Positions 22,298 through 35,541 of a stretch of 64,000 bases of DNA are shown piece by piece. Numbering within the stretch: position 1 is the stretch's first letter; every line of letters starts with the position of its first letter. The DNA comes from Archegozetes longisetosus (taxonomy: Eukaryota > Arthropoda > Arachnida > Sarcoptiformes > Trhypochthoniidae). Under the pieces are notes generated by a model that made no database searches, was not told the DNA's origin, and was given only the letters and a program-made list of their open reading frames with translations. Location: positions 5,511,180-5,575,179 of the forward strand of contig JAEMBT020000009.1 of assembly GCA_018873245.2 (NCBI GenBank), in the 5' to 3' direction. The position numbers and the translations under genes are program-made.

Positions 22298-22923
22298 TGT
22301 ATTAAATGATATCCTTATCACACATTATAAGCTGTTTATCTGGAATTTTATTCAATTCAATCTTATTCCATATTATTACTCATCTAACTTTAACGAGCTA
22401 ATATATATATATATATTTGAATACAAAAACTAAAATTTTATGTATTATCTTGAAATATAATAAAAATTACTACTATCATTATATTTATATCAGATAATGT
22501 ACAGCAAATTGCCGTGACTATAGCTCTATATATCTAATCATATTATATGATACAATACACTTAAAACTGTGGCACAGAAACACTATTTTCTAAATGTGAA
22601 GTGATATTTACAATTAAGAATCAAGAATTTTGTTGTCGATTACAAACATATCACTAGTTGAACATTCATTAGCTATAGAGATAAATAATCTAATTATGAC
22701 ATTCACTTTTTCTTTGTTCAAGTGTTTCGATTGAATAGGTATAAAGAACAGAACGTCCCTATAATAAAAACTACTATCTCTTAAGGCACTGAAACGAGCA
22801 AAAGCACTTAAAATTGTTTCTAAAACATTTATAAAAATTCTATCGTGATTAAGACTTTTTCAAACATCATTACCTATAAATTTTTCCATTGAATCATACA
22901 TTGGACTTTATTATATGAATAAG
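22298..22923. other. Intergenic, nothing recognised
   Basis: 3' flank of the IR pseudogene; AT-rich with no supported features. Confidence 0.5.
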
Positions 22924-22925
22924 TA

Positions 22926-23137
22926 CAGGGCTATCAACAATTGACTATACCATTTGAATTTTCTTTCATTTCGAAATTAACTAATCTAAAACTATACAGT
23001 CAACGTATTTACAACTATTAACTCCCCAAGTTTTCACAAATATTATCTTGCGGTGATTGCATCATTATAACAATGTCTATAGAGTTATTACAAATTATAA
23101 TTAAAGATAATGGTATAGCTAATTGGTGATAACCATG
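22926..23137 (+). mobile_element. 210-bp MITE, copy 1
   Basis: Begins CAGGGCTATCAACAATTGAC after a TA (22924-22925) and ends with the inverted motif GGTATAGCTAATTGGTGATAACCATG. The interior matches copy 2 (23274-23482) in inverted orientation at high identity. The right flanking dinucleotide is CA instead of TA, presumably mutated. Confidence 0.82.
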
Positions 23138-23273
23138 CAATATATTTGATATTAAACTAATAGTTTTGAAAAATTTTATGGAATTTGTTGTTAAAAAGAG
23201 AGCAATCCCCTTATGCCTCAAAGATCTTTTACCATCGTACTTGTTTTCAAATGTTATCGAGTCGAACTTTGTA

Positions 23274-23482
23274 CAGAGTTATCAACAATTAGCTATACCA
23301 TTTCTTTCTTTATAATTTGTAATAACTCTAGACGTTGTCATAATGATGCAATCACCGCAAGATAATATTTGTGAAAACTTGGGGAGTTGATAGTTATAAA
23401 TATGTTGACTGTATAGTTTTAGATTAGTTAGTCTCGAAATGAAAGAAAATTCAAATGGTATAGCCAATTGTTGATAGCCCCG
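23274..23482 (-). mobile_element. 210-bp MITE, copy 2 (inverted)
   Basis: Ends are CAGAGTTATCAACAATTAGC and, on the other side, GCCAATTGTTGATAGCCCCG, with TA flanking both (23272-23273, 23483-23484). It is the reverse complement of copy 1 across 136 bp of unrelated DNA, so the whole 22926-23482 region could form a long hairpin. No coding content; ORFs across it are repeat-derived. Confidence 0.85.
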
Positions 23483-23484
23483 TA

Positions 23485-25924
23485 TAAACTAAGTGAAATG
23501 TTTAAAACAGAATTCGAAAAAGAGATTAACTCAAGAAGGGTTTTCCCATTATCGTGACGTTCAAAAGTAGGAATAAAAATACTCCATTAACCCTTCATCT
23601 TAACTTAACTTCCTAAAACGTAAATTTAACTGTGGAGTAAAATGTTACCCCACGTTGTCCACACTTTATATCTGTTCTAGGTTAGTCCGAGTGCTTTTCA
23701 AATCAAAGTTAGTCCTTGTTTACGAAGTTTTCATTTACTAATTGATTCATTTCTAGTTATTATCTGCTACAGTGGTTCAAATTGCTAGTAGCGACATCAC
23801 AGCACTGCTATTTTAGGGCAAATTTTTATCCTCAGAAAGAAATGTTGCTAGAATAAAGAATTTTTCAATTTGACTCTTACCTTAGATTTATGTTTAATAA
23901 AAGTCCAAATTAAGTCATTTCTAATATTGAACTTTTCAGATCAAAATCTTCAAACTGAATATGAGTCAGAAAAGTTTTGATGTTCGATTGGGTTCGGTTT
24001 TAAATTGTAGAGTTATTTGTTTAATTACTTGTCCTAAATAAGATTTCTGAAATTGTTGAGAAATTATAATTTTAACACATGTTTCTATGTGCCGATAATA
24101 ACCGTAATTGTGAAATAATTATTCCTTAGAAGCAATTAAGGAATTTGAATACAAATGAATTGTACTCTTGCAATGAGTTAGAAAGTTTTGAGTTTGAAGC
24201 AAAATAATAATTCATATATTTACTCTACCGAGATGGTCCTAACTCTTCAATTGCAACCTGGCACCATTAATAGGTTTACGCGTTCGTTTACTCAAAGCTT
24301 TGGCACACATTTCTCAGAAAATGATCTCACATACTTTCGAAGATATTTTCTAAATCTTTTCCTTAATAGTAAATTAAAGAAACTCCAAACATATATTGAA
24401 TAAACCGTACAAAATACATTGATTCTAGGATCAGATCAAACCCGAAAAATCAGCCACATTATCTAGATTTCCAGAGTTAATTTAGGGCTATACCCTGATT
24501 GATAGACATTTGATTAAAGAGACATATTTTTAATCTATTTAAAATAATTCATTCAATCTTCACATAGAATTTATTCACACATCTAAGACTCATGAAATGT
24601 ATATTAATTAAACTAAAATGAAGTACATCGAATCTCATAACTGCTAACCTGTTAATCTTATAATCTCATGAGAATTAAGATATTTAACACGTACAAAATG
24701 CAATCCATTCAATTATTTTTCAAGTGAATGAAAAGTGATTTTTATCTGAGTCTATTCAGTTCAATATATTAAATTGTTATTTAATTAGAGTTTTTCTGCA
24801 TATTTATGTTTGAATTTTATCAATTGGTTAAACTTGATATAATCTATATGAAAACTATGTCTGAATTAAGTTTCATTGAATCAACCAATAAAATTAGATT
24901 TAACTAAATTGATTAGAATTAACATCAATAATCTCCTCAACAACCAGAATTTTCATAAGTGAATAATTAGTCTATGAAATGAAATGTTCATCAAGTGAAG
25001 TGTCTATAAAGTGGATGTCTATAAATTGAGATGGCACCGTAATTCAGTTTATAGCTTTGTATAGCTAATTACTTTAAAACAAGTGCACAAAAGTTGAGTG
25101 CACCACGTTGAACACTTCTTCAGCTCGGATCTAATACAATCACCGTCCCTGATCCTGACTGTTCACATTAAAACAAAACTGATAGCAAAACTATGTCCTT
25201 TTATTTATTTAAGATTAATGCAATCATTAAATAAGCAATTTTTCGATGATTTGCGTCGTCTGAACGTTAAGTAAATATATCTAATTTATTATTGAATATT
25301 TTCAATACTTTTGATTATGAGAACATCTTTCAAAAGGTACCAACTCTTTAATAGATTTAATCATTTTAAAACAGTTGAGATAATTGTTTGATTGCTGTAA
25401 ACTTATATAAACAATTGTTTGAAGTAATACTTTTCAATCTTAATAATCTATCAAAAATATCATAATCTATCATAGTTAGTATATAAAGTGGTCGAATCAT
25501 ATTTTTAATTTATTTCCTTTATTTGACTTAAAATTTTTCATTTAAATCACAATATATTTCAGGTAAAAATATAATATTAAAGTAATACATGAGTCAAAAT
25601 GAATGCAAAAAGTTGCAGTCAAGTGAGATAATGTCCCAAAAAATTGATCGTAAACCAAACAGTTAAGAAAATCTATTTTACAGTTTATAAAATAATAATT
25701 AATTAAATAATGTCTTACAACAGACAATCCATTTCTATATGAAATACACTGTTGTATTGCATAAGTGTTTAAAAATAGTAGGAATTCAACTAAACCAGAC
25801 TTTACATTGAGCACAAGTCATCTAAAACTAAACATTGTTTTCAACTAAACTCAGTTGAATATTAGTCTATTGAGTCTACAAAGTTAATTGTGCGAAAATA
25901 TCTGTAATTAATCAGATTTCGCAA
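23485..25924. other. Intergenic, nothing recognised
   Basis: It includes the 3' flank of the fatty acyl-CoA reductase gene. ORFs at 24188-24403 (+) and 25542-25814 (-) show no motif and no supporting splice context. Confidence 0.5.
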
Positions 25925-28900
25925 TCAAATTTTTGCTCCACAACCAGAATCGTCGCATTGCTTGCAAATTATTGACGAAAGATTGCACACATTTCTACCA
26001 AAATAGTCTAAAATGTAATATATTGGGGTCCATGAGATCACCAAATAAGCTATAGATATGACCAAAACTAATTTGAATATCCAGTAAGCGATAATTATTC
26101 TATCGGAAAATTAAAAACAAATCATTAGATTTATCATCAGTGAAGATTCTATTGAAAATTGTGTTATCGAATCCTACCTTTGCATTCGTTTTCTTGCTAT
26201 GGGAATATTATCTTCTGATTCCTTAAGCAAGAATCTTCTGTTGCCATAGTGACAATTTCTGGCCAACGTGACCCAGTCAATAGATGCCATGTTGAAGTTG
26301 AACTCCTGTTGATCACATTTATTTAACTTATTCCAAAGCGCCACCAAATTATCCGATTTGAAAGTCCATTGATTTTGTGTGAAATAACTCATGACATCGA
26401 GTGCGTAATGCATTTTACTCGTGATTCTCACCATTCTGTTAGTGAATAAGTAGTTTGGTGATTTTATCATTTTCTTGGATTATTTTTTCAAATGTGATAT
26501 GTGGGCTATTTTTGATTTTCTATAATCTCATACATAAAAAGACTAATAGACACAAAATAAACTCTTTTCTCGACTAACAAACATTTGAGAAGTATCTGAA
26601 TAAATGAGTTACAAATTTGATTTATTTAAGTGAGAACAAAGCCATAAACAAAGGACTTGTTGTTGAAAACTCAATCCCGGATATAAGAAGAGTGAAACTT
26701 GAAAAACAAATTAGGAGATCACTTACATTCTTCTGTGTCCACAAATCCAGATAATGAGGTCAAGAAAGTAGGCAAACATCCAGTGGGAGAAAAATGTTTT
26801 AATTGGATTAAAAATAGGATGAGGCTTTTCCTGCTTCGGCGGTTTAATCGTTGGCCGAACTAATCTTATTGATGGCGCTTCAATGGCTGCCTCATAGCCA
26901 CAATCAAACAGTTCGCCCCAAGTCACTGGATTCACACTACTTGAGGTCACATTATATATGGTCGGATTGTTTGAGCTGTTTATGAAAATATATCATTTCA
27001 TCAAATAATTGCATTTCATTTTTCATTCTAGATAGTAATAACTCAGTACTAATATCAATTGTCGTGCCCTCAAATCAAGACTAATGATGACTAACAAGTA
27101 TTTTAATAGTAAATATCGCACCAGTTTTCATATTAAAAAACATTGAATTAGAAAAAATTTAGGTAAAGATCAAAAATTGGATAACTTTGCTTAAGAAAGT
27201 ATTGATAAGATAGGAAAATATGCGAACCTTTTCGCTGTACCAGTGGCCCAACCAATGGCAATGAGAGCATTAGCGACTTTATCGACAGGCACATAATCAG
27301 CAATTGCATAATAATTCCAATTAACGCATCTCAAGATTCCTAACGCTCCTAAAACGCTGATACCTGAAGGACCGTTCAAGTTATCGATCCAGCCGGGAAT
27401 CGGTTCGATTTCACTGTTCAACACAATTGACGGACGAGCCACTGCTACCGGAAATGTTTTGCATTCTTCTTCAATCAACTTTTCAGCTAATCCTTTAGTA
27501 TATGTGTAAGTGTTTGGTCTGCCATTCAGTAAATGTGGCGTCAACTGGTTGAGTGATGCCGGGGATAACCATCTGTTATAACGATTAGAGCAAATGTTAA
27601 GATTTGATCGATTTTTTGAGTTGTGGTTTAAATTTTTTTATTAGTTTCAGCTAAGATAATATTTGCACGAATAGGTTTGTAGATATTTTTCTAAACACTA
27701 AATTTATTTGATCCTAAAAACCACTTTTCTAGTTAATGACATTGTTAAGAGTTGAGTCACTGGCAGAAGTTATTCGTTATCGTTTATAAGTTTAATGTGA
27801 AATTAACACTTTTAAACCTTTCAGTACAAGCAAGTTGAAATATTTCACTGTTAATGCTCACAATTCATTTAATACATATTCTTAATGTTCAACAATTGTA
27901 GAAATGCCTTCAGTCTATCTCACATTTGGTTAAGCTTTTGAAAATACCTTCAACTATGGATCAAATAGATTTGTCTCGTCATGAGCTTTTCCTTGTTAAG
28001 AAGTAATTCATTGACATGTTAGAGATAGAAGTCATATTGACTGAGACAAACAAATGCATAATATATGAATTTAGATAACTTCTAGTGAATGCTTATCGTT
28101 GACAGGTTTCTATACTAATCTAATTATGAACCTAACATGAAAACATGTTGCTAGTATTTCTTTATTTGTAATAGTCGAGTTAAAGTTTGTCTGATTGTCA
28201 GACTAATCAAAAATAGTTTATGAACATTTCTCAACGGATTTCATTCTAACTTTGATCTACTCTTGCAATAAAAGTTCTTATTTAATTAGTATTTACTTTA
28301 GAAGTGTTTGAACTCTAACTTTCTATCAATTTGAATATTCTGGATAAAAATATAGAGATTTTTTTTCATTTTTCAACAGATTGCTAGTACTAAAAGATCA
28401 AATTTGTATTCCTTATAGCAATCATTATGAATAAACTTGTTGAAAAGGAATAATTGGTTGAACGAACCTTCTATTCGCCTAAAACTCAAGTTAGAGATTA
28501 AATCAAATAAAGCCTTTGTTGATTTGAGAACCGCATCAAAATTGCGATAAAAATGATTTTTAAAAGACATATCTTAGTTGATCGTGAACGTTTGGTTTGG
28601 TAAGATTCCAATAAAATACGATAGTTAATGATAGAGCTTTTAACTTACTAAAACTTATTTAGAAGTTAATCAGACAATAGACTATTGTTATATTAATTGA
28701 AATTAGTATAAAAGATAGAAATTTACAATTAAAACAAATAATGTATCAAATCAAATTGATATTTACTCTGAAAGTTTGAGCAGTTCTCTCGGATCGGTTG
28801 GTATTTCATAGAACACCTCATCGATTTGTTGTCTCTGACAATGAGAATAAGCAGTTGAACAATGTACGAGACATGACAATTTCTTCATCTGTTGACAGAT

Positions 28901-30573
28901 ATCGATCACTTGCTTTGTACCCAAAACATTGTAGTCTAAGCTGTCTCTATAAGAACAAAAGAAATGTTTTGAGCATAAGACAAAACGTTTGATGTTTATA
29001 ATGAGAATATTTCTGCGTAAACACTTATTGAACAAGTTTGTTTTCCTAAAGTATTATGCTTCTTTCTTCATAAAATCATCAAAGCAAACTTTTCCAGTTA
29101 CCAAAAAGTTCTAATCTTCTTAACATACATGTTCAAAATGTTATTAATATTAACGTCAACTTATTCTTACTCATTAAACTATGGAGAGATTTGTGACATT
29201 AGCTCAAAATTGTCAGCAACTAAGAGTTAACTTTTAATCAAAACATCAATACTATCTATAGTTATTGAATGTAACTCTAATGGGACTATATGTTTCCACT
29301 TTCTAACATTAAAAAACCATTAAAGTTGCTGATAGAAGCTTTTAAAAATGTTCAGACATATCAAATTAGCTAAATCTAAATTTGCGCTCTCCCTATCATT
29401 AGTATTAACGAGAGTTTGGGTTCGCGGAAGCAAACTGAAAAAACTTATTTATATTCAGGAAAATCTTAGTAGAAACCCTGACTAATTTAGATCATTATCA
29501 GATTGAAAGTAAATTTCCAAAATGTTTCAAAACAAGGAAAACACATCTAGTTCTTCATCGCTCAACTTTTGTAACTTTAAATCTAATCCAAAATACGTCC
29601 TCAAAAATAGGATTCTGATAGCTTTCAACCATAACTTTCTTATGTAACAAACTTTTAAAGAAATGATGTCAAGAACTGGAACAAAGATTTTGAGACTTAC
29701 TTTAAGGGGGCATCAAATTTAACAGAAGCAGCACAATGAAAAACAACGGAAACATTGTCGATAACAGTTTGTTTATCAGTTTCCGATAGTCCCAACTCTA
29801 GTTTAGTTATATCTCCATCGAGTGAAACAACTTTTTTCTTTGCTATTGCTTCTTCATTCAATACGAATGTGAATGGAGGCGAATGAAGCAGCGAAGTTAA
29901 TCTTTTAGCACTTGTGCTGTCGTTTTTAGACCTCAACAGCACGTAAATAACATCGATGTCTGGACACGAGACCAATAGCTTCAGTAGTAGTATCTATAAA
30001 TAGATTTAGGACTAAGTTAACATAAATTCTCATTTCGTAGTAGTAGAAAGTATCAAATTATTAAATAGTTCTCTTTTCATCTATGTTTTGCAAGCTTTTT
30101 TTATTAAAAATTGTCTTATATTAACAGAACTTTCATATTGAGTAAAAGAAAATAGCAAAAAATGTTATCCATCTAATTTTTTTGACGAACATTTAGAAAA
30201 TAGAAACTCATTTCAGCTTAAAAACTAAATCAAGGATCTAAGAAGAAGGCTAAAAAATAAGTAAGATTTAAGAGTTAGAAAAAGTTTTCTTAGAAGTAAG
30301 ATTTAAGGTAAAAAATATTAAGAGTTTCAGTTATGTTTACAGAAGATTTACTCTTATCTAAAAGGTATTGGAAAACTTTTGCAAACTTTAAAGAGATAAA
30401 GAAAGGCTTTACCTTAGCATATATAGCTATATAAGCATAGTATATATTGAAAATGAGATCAAATATCTATCTAAATTTCACTCTTAAGCACATACCTTTC
30501 CTACAAAACCAGTCGCACCAGTAATAAGAATTGATTTATTGTTGTAAAATTTCTTGATTTCTGATAAATCCAT
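25925..30573 (-). CDS. Fatty acyl-CoA reductase (alcohol-forming), seven exons
   Basis: FARs reduce fatty acyl-CoA to fatty alcohol with NADPH for waxes, ether lipids or pheromones. They are membrane-anchored on ER or peroxisomes. Exons: 30496-30573, 29701-29993, 28767-28946, 27228-27572, 26727-26975, 26178-26435, 25925-26099. All introns are GT-AG (502, 754, 1194, 252, 291 and 78 nt). The phases agree and give 525 aa, normal for the family. The NAD(P)-binding motif TGATGFVG is at residues 18-25, followed by VLLRSK. Then come FHCAASVKFDAPL, the LVHCSTAY strand, and the active-site YxxxK as YTYTK (206-210). ARPSIV and WxxxxNGPSG follow. The C-terminal FAR_C domain (AYFLDLIIW...W-T-F...) ends in a hydrophobic anchor (IIIAYWIFKLVLVISIAYLV, from about 469). 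The start is ATG 30573, just before the Rossmann fold. No lesion is seen; it is probably functional. Confidence 0.95.
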
Positions 30574-32650
30574 CGCGTACTAAACAAATCAACACAAAAC
30601 AATATAGCTTATCAGCAAAGTTAACAAACGTTTCAACTATTATATAAAATGTTTATATTAAGCACAAGTTTGAAGCATTGCTACAAAATTAACACTGAAT
30701 TAAGTTTCTCTGCTGTCATTTAATATATAAGTTAAGAAAATTGCTCAAATAACTAGTATTATAGACTTATTGCTATCGAAACTCTTCGATCATTTGTCGA
30801 AAGAGGAACTTTTAGAGTACGTCGTAATGGGACTCGATAGACATTGGCTTTGAATCATGGGGGCTTCACATCTGGAAATCCTATTTTTAGTAATAAGTAG
30901 TTTTACCTCTTATTAAACTCTTTCTTCTCAATTCTCCAAACTAGTAGTTTTCGGGTAATTTTGAAACTTTTCCGGTACCTGATCTATATCTTAATAACTT
31001 CTGAGATCACTTGAGAGAAGATCCTAAAGCTTTATACTTATAGTAGAAATATTTATTAGCTTTGAAAACGTGTTTGTTTCAAGGTTTTCAAATGATTTAC
31101 TTCTAACCAAAGACTGAACAATTTTACAGTGAATAAGAAGGAGTCATCTCTAGCATAGTAAAACCAAAGAGAGCTTAGTATTAATCTGAAATCTGATTAA
31201 TTAAAATTCTAGAGAAAGCGCAGACTGAATAAACCCCATACTTTTCTATATAATCAAAATGCAGTTCTCAAGATTTGCAATCGTAATAATAAATATTTCG
31301 CATTTTCTTGTAATCATAAGCAACGCCTTTTATTATTTGGAACCCTAATTTCAAATTATTTGAAACCTAATTTCAAATTACTTGGGACCTAATTTCAAAT
31401 GTGTTTTTGTAAAATGCATTTTATCTACTCTTTATTCCTTATCGATAAAAGCTTTTAAGTCTTCAGAAGTAACTTGAAGGAACTTTTGTTGAACTTGAAA
31501 ATACTGGCCTAAAATTTCCCAAAAGAGTTGATAATATATTTAAGATTTGCATATGAGAGTTGAGTCAAGCCTTAAAGGCGATGTCTAACTTTAAAAACGT
31601 CCGTGTCTTTTGACTTCTTATCTGAACATAGAATAGCTGTACAAAGTGTTTTAGCTCAAAATAATATATTTCAGAGCAAATTCCTGTTTACTATTTTCAA
31701 TGATAATCTAAACATTTTTATTTACTTTTAACCTAAAAACACTTTCAATTTATCAAATTTTAGTAAATTCAAATTTTTTAGATATTTAAGCTTTAACTTG
31801 AAATAAGCTCATTGTGTGAGATGAAAATGTAAGTGAATTTTTAAAAACTTTGGATCATAATTTTATGTCTATAGAAACTCTGAAACTACACTTTATCTTT
31901 AGCTAGCCTCGAGTTTGACCAACACAAATGTACATGTACTCTAATTATTATGGGTGATAATAAAAGTTATCGGAAAATTACGTAAATTTATGAACACTCT
32001 TTTCGCACTTTTTATCGTTTTCTTATCAGAAAACTCATAGAAATTACAGATTAATTAAAATTCATGGTGTCTCGTAGGGACTTTTGGTTTGTACGTAAAT
32101 TTAAATAGTTACTCAGAATGTTTCTCAAATTTGCTTATCAAGTTTAAAATCTAGATATTCTTTGAAATTTGAATTAATATTAAATGTTGCTCAAGACTGA
32201 GTTTTATTTGTCATTCAATTATTTTTTTGTAGAAATTTTCATTTTTATGTCAATGTTAGCGAAATGTGTCAAAAGCTTTTTTTTACAGTACTATTAAGCT
32301 TCTTTTTAATAGATTTTACCTATAATATCCAAACATTCAAGTCTGAAGCTAAAGGCGTATATCAATTTTTTTTTAATAAGTACAACTAGTTCAAATGCAA
32401 TACTAATGTGACCTTCAATTGACTTTTCTTTATCCAGAGACGGTTATTATACGAGTTATTTACTATGAAAGAGTGACTGACACTGATCTCTTATGAATGA
32501 AAAACTTTTCTAACATAGAATTTCATTCAAACTGAATCCATTCAAAATCAAGTAAATGTTGTGAATTCTATGTTCAATAATCAAAGCTTATGAAAAACTT
32601 CTAGTTTGGCTAAATCTTTGACCATTATCAATTCCAAAAATGTGAAAATA
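30574..32650. other. Intergenic upstream of the FAR gene
   Basis: Presumably carries the FAR promoter at its left end. A three-copy 22-bp tandem repeat lies at about 31335-31400. No gene recognised. Confidence 0.5.
31335..31400. repeat. Three-copy 22-bp tandem repeat
   Basis: The unit (G)AACCCTAATTTCAAATTATT occurs three times with small changes (CCTAATTTCAAATTA conserved). Confidence 0.85.
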
Positions 32651-33133
32651 CAGTAAAATGTTCGAAGTCGAGTACCTCTACATGTTGAGTACCTTACTAT
32701 ATTGGGCACAAAGTTTAGTTCCAGATTAACACACATGATGCTTAACCTCTACAAGTTGACCTCTTCTACAAGTTGAATGTTGGGCAATTTTGGCCAGTTC
32801 AAGATCCCCTTAAGTTGGGCACTGGCATGTGTTCTATATTAAAACAAAGCTTAGAGTAATCTAAGTGTAGGCACGCGCGCGTTTATTCAGAGAGCGGGTT
32901 AACAGGTGTAAGTGTTTAGACGCTTGTTTAAAAATAGACGGTCTTGTACAAATGGTATCTAATCATCTCTGTGTATGTAATTATGATTTGAAATAAAATG
33001 CTTTGTTTTGATAAAAATTAATAGATTTTAGTGGATTCTTTATATATTGACCACTTCGCTAACTTAAACATTGAAGATTGGTCCGCCGAGTATCCCGGAG
33101 TTGCCGAGTACCCAACTTAAGCAAGTTTTACTG
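32651..33133. mobile_element. Pogo/Tigger-like nonautonomous element
   Basis: A 483-bp element begins CAGTAAAATG with the right end (reverse complement) CAGTAAAACTTGCTTAAGTT. TA flanks both sides (32649-32650, 33134-33135). Sub-terminal AAGTTG and GAGTACC motifs repeat in both arms, as in pogo/Tigger TIRs. The interior has no transposase frame but has a GC-rich patch (GCACGCGCGCG) near 32871. Confidence 0.8.
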
Positions 33134-33135
33134 TA

Positions 33136-35059
33136 TAACGTGTATCATCAAAAATCCTTAATATTTGACGTCAGTAGTTCTTCAATTAATAACTTAATAC
33201 TGAAATTTAAACGGAGTTATATTTGAGAATGATAGAAAATACAATTTATTTTCTATAAAAATAGTCCAAGTAATATATTTAGTTATCGTTAGTAACCTTG
33301 AAATATGCACAAAGTCGAATAATAACTATAAAAAACTGTTATATAATGCGATTTATTCCTACTGTAATCCTGTTTGAATAGCTATACATTTGTGAGTCAT
33401 ATCGTCTCATATCTAGTCTCAAATCAAGCAAAATAAGAACAAGCAATTAATAGATACTACATTTGCGTCACTGAACTAGCGTTAGTTGAAGTCTAAGTAA
33501 AAACAGTTGAAGAACTGTATAATTGATTGTATAGAAACTAATGAAAATAAAAAGATTTAGCTTATGACGTCAATTGAAAATATGACTCGAGCCTCTATCC
33601 CAAAATTGAGTGGAATAACTTTCCCTTTGAGCTGCAGTGACCTGCAGTCACCCGTCACCCGCAGTCACCTGCACAAAACGAATGTTTGGGTTTTCACCAA
33701 CTCTACTAAGTAGAAACCTATAATTTGTTGCTATAAACACGTTGTAAGGCTTTGACGTCATATAAGATGCTATTTATAGAAGTGCGCACTTTATGAGACG
33801 CATCGTTTTCTTGGGACGAAGTTATAAATAGCATTTTAAATTCAATTGAAACTGCGATATAAGAGGTATCGCAAATTGGGCTCTAAATTATTGTTTTTAT
33901 AGGTCAAATAAAAGACTTACATAACGTGTTGACCATGAAGTGGTCTGACAAAGTTTTACTAAATGTATCTTTTTTGATGAATTTGCATCAAAATGATTTG
34001 AAAAAATGATATTTTTAAAGGAATTTTAACATTTGTGTAGGAGTTAATTGAGTTTAATATTCATTGAAAAGTAGTTAAAATAGTTTTGAATATCAAATCG
34101 ATAATGAGTCATAAAAAGCCTATACTATGTGTTGGTAAATAATGAGAGAGATCGTGAGATTGATCACGTTCAAAAATGTTTAGTAAATGGATATTTTCTA
34201 CTATGACTAAGTAATAAATTTGCTGGAATTAACTATAATTGCTTTGAAAAAGAGATCACTAACTAACACTTGAAATCATTTATCTAAGTTAAGATCAATT
34301 AAAGTCTAAACTTTCCCAATACTAAGTTAATGATTTATTAACTTGCAAAGCGCTTGCATATTTAACGCCATGTTTCCACTAATTCTGGTTATAAATATTT
34401 AAACAGACTATTATTTTATGTATATCCCTATCTCTAAGTTTCATATAACTATTCTTTTAGTTTAACAAAATAGTACAAAATCTAAGAAAATATTGCAGCT
34501 TTTAGGTTCATCTCTGATCTCTTTGTGAGTATTTAAATAAGAAAACAATGTGAAACATGTGAAAAAGATATAAAGTTATTAGAAATTAGCTTCAAATACT
34601 ACTAGTATTGAATTGATTTGCATAGCAAGCAAACAAAGCAATGCATATTAAGCTATGCAAAATAGTTGACATTCTCAATAATTTGACCTTCAATACTAAA
34701 ATGAAACAAATGTGTAGTACAACACTTCTTATAGGTATTAGTTTGCACTGAATAGTCAGCTCTGATAAGATATGAATTGATTTAATCTTTTAATAGGAAC
34801 ACAAGCTGTTACTATATTTGATTGAGTGCTAATTAAGGTTCTGGTTAAGTCATTTGATTCGTAATATCAATTAAATAAAAACATGTTTTCGATTCAATGG
34901 AAAATGACTGAGTTTTGCTTTTAGTCAATTTAGTCATCAATACATAATATGAATCACTACTGGCTTTGTAAATATTGAAAATGTGATTAAAAAGTTAATA
35001 TTGATGTCTTATAAAAACTGGCTATTCAATGCTAAATGATACTCTTATGAAAAGTATTA
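33136..35059. other. Intergenic, nothing recognised as a gene
   Basis: Contains a small GC-rich tandem repeat at 33631-33674 and a 12-bp stem (ATGCTATTTATA / TATAAATAGCAT) about 33768-33835. No supported ORF. Confidence 0.5.
33631..33674. repeat. Short CTGCAGTCAC tandem repeat
   Basis: Four imperfect units of GCAGTGAC/GCAGTCAC separated by CCT or CCC; the only strongly GC-rich spot for kilobases around. Confidence 0.7.
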
Positions 35060-35061
35060 TA

Positions 35062-35539
35062 TAGATTGTCCAAAATACAACCAAACTCAAATTTTGAGTA
35101 CAATCTTTCTTTAATATTATGCGTCGATTAGATGCAACTTATGAATCAAGTTTGAAACAAGTTAAGAAAAGCCAAATTTTCAATCATAATGTTTGAGATA
35201 AAAACATTAGTATATAAAATGGTCTTCTCAATAAAGCAAAGAGTTTTTATTTATAAAACTTATTTGTTAACTAAGTTAGTGATCGAACTAGAGGTGAATT
35301 TGCTGACAAATTTGGTAAAAAAGGATCAACGAATGCGACTATAATTGACATTAATAAGCATATGTTGTAGAGAACATTTCTAAAACTATTTTTGTATACC
35401 ACATTAGATTAATAAAAGTTCATCTTGATAGATCAAATTTTTAGTGTATGAGTAATTGATATTATTTGCGATTAAAGTATTAAATTGTAAAAAGTGTTTG
35501 ACTGCTTTATCTGAGTTAAGTTTTATTTTGGACAACCTG
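35062..35539. mobile_element. TIR element with TA duplication, possible transposase relic
   Basis: Left end TAGATTGTCCAAAATACAAC and right end (reverse complement) CAGGTTGTCCAAAATAAAAC, flanked by TA (35060-35061, 35540-35541); 478 bp. About 35290-35370 (+) reads GEFADKFGKKGSTNATIIDI in one frame, resembling the N-terminal helix-turn-helix of Tc1/mariner-type transposases. Stops surround it. Confidence 0.65.
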
Positions 35540-35541
35540 TA

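Noticed and set aside
23018-23467. Paired minus-strand ORFs of similar sequence
   Set aside because: They are the same MITE read in its inverted copies, not genes.
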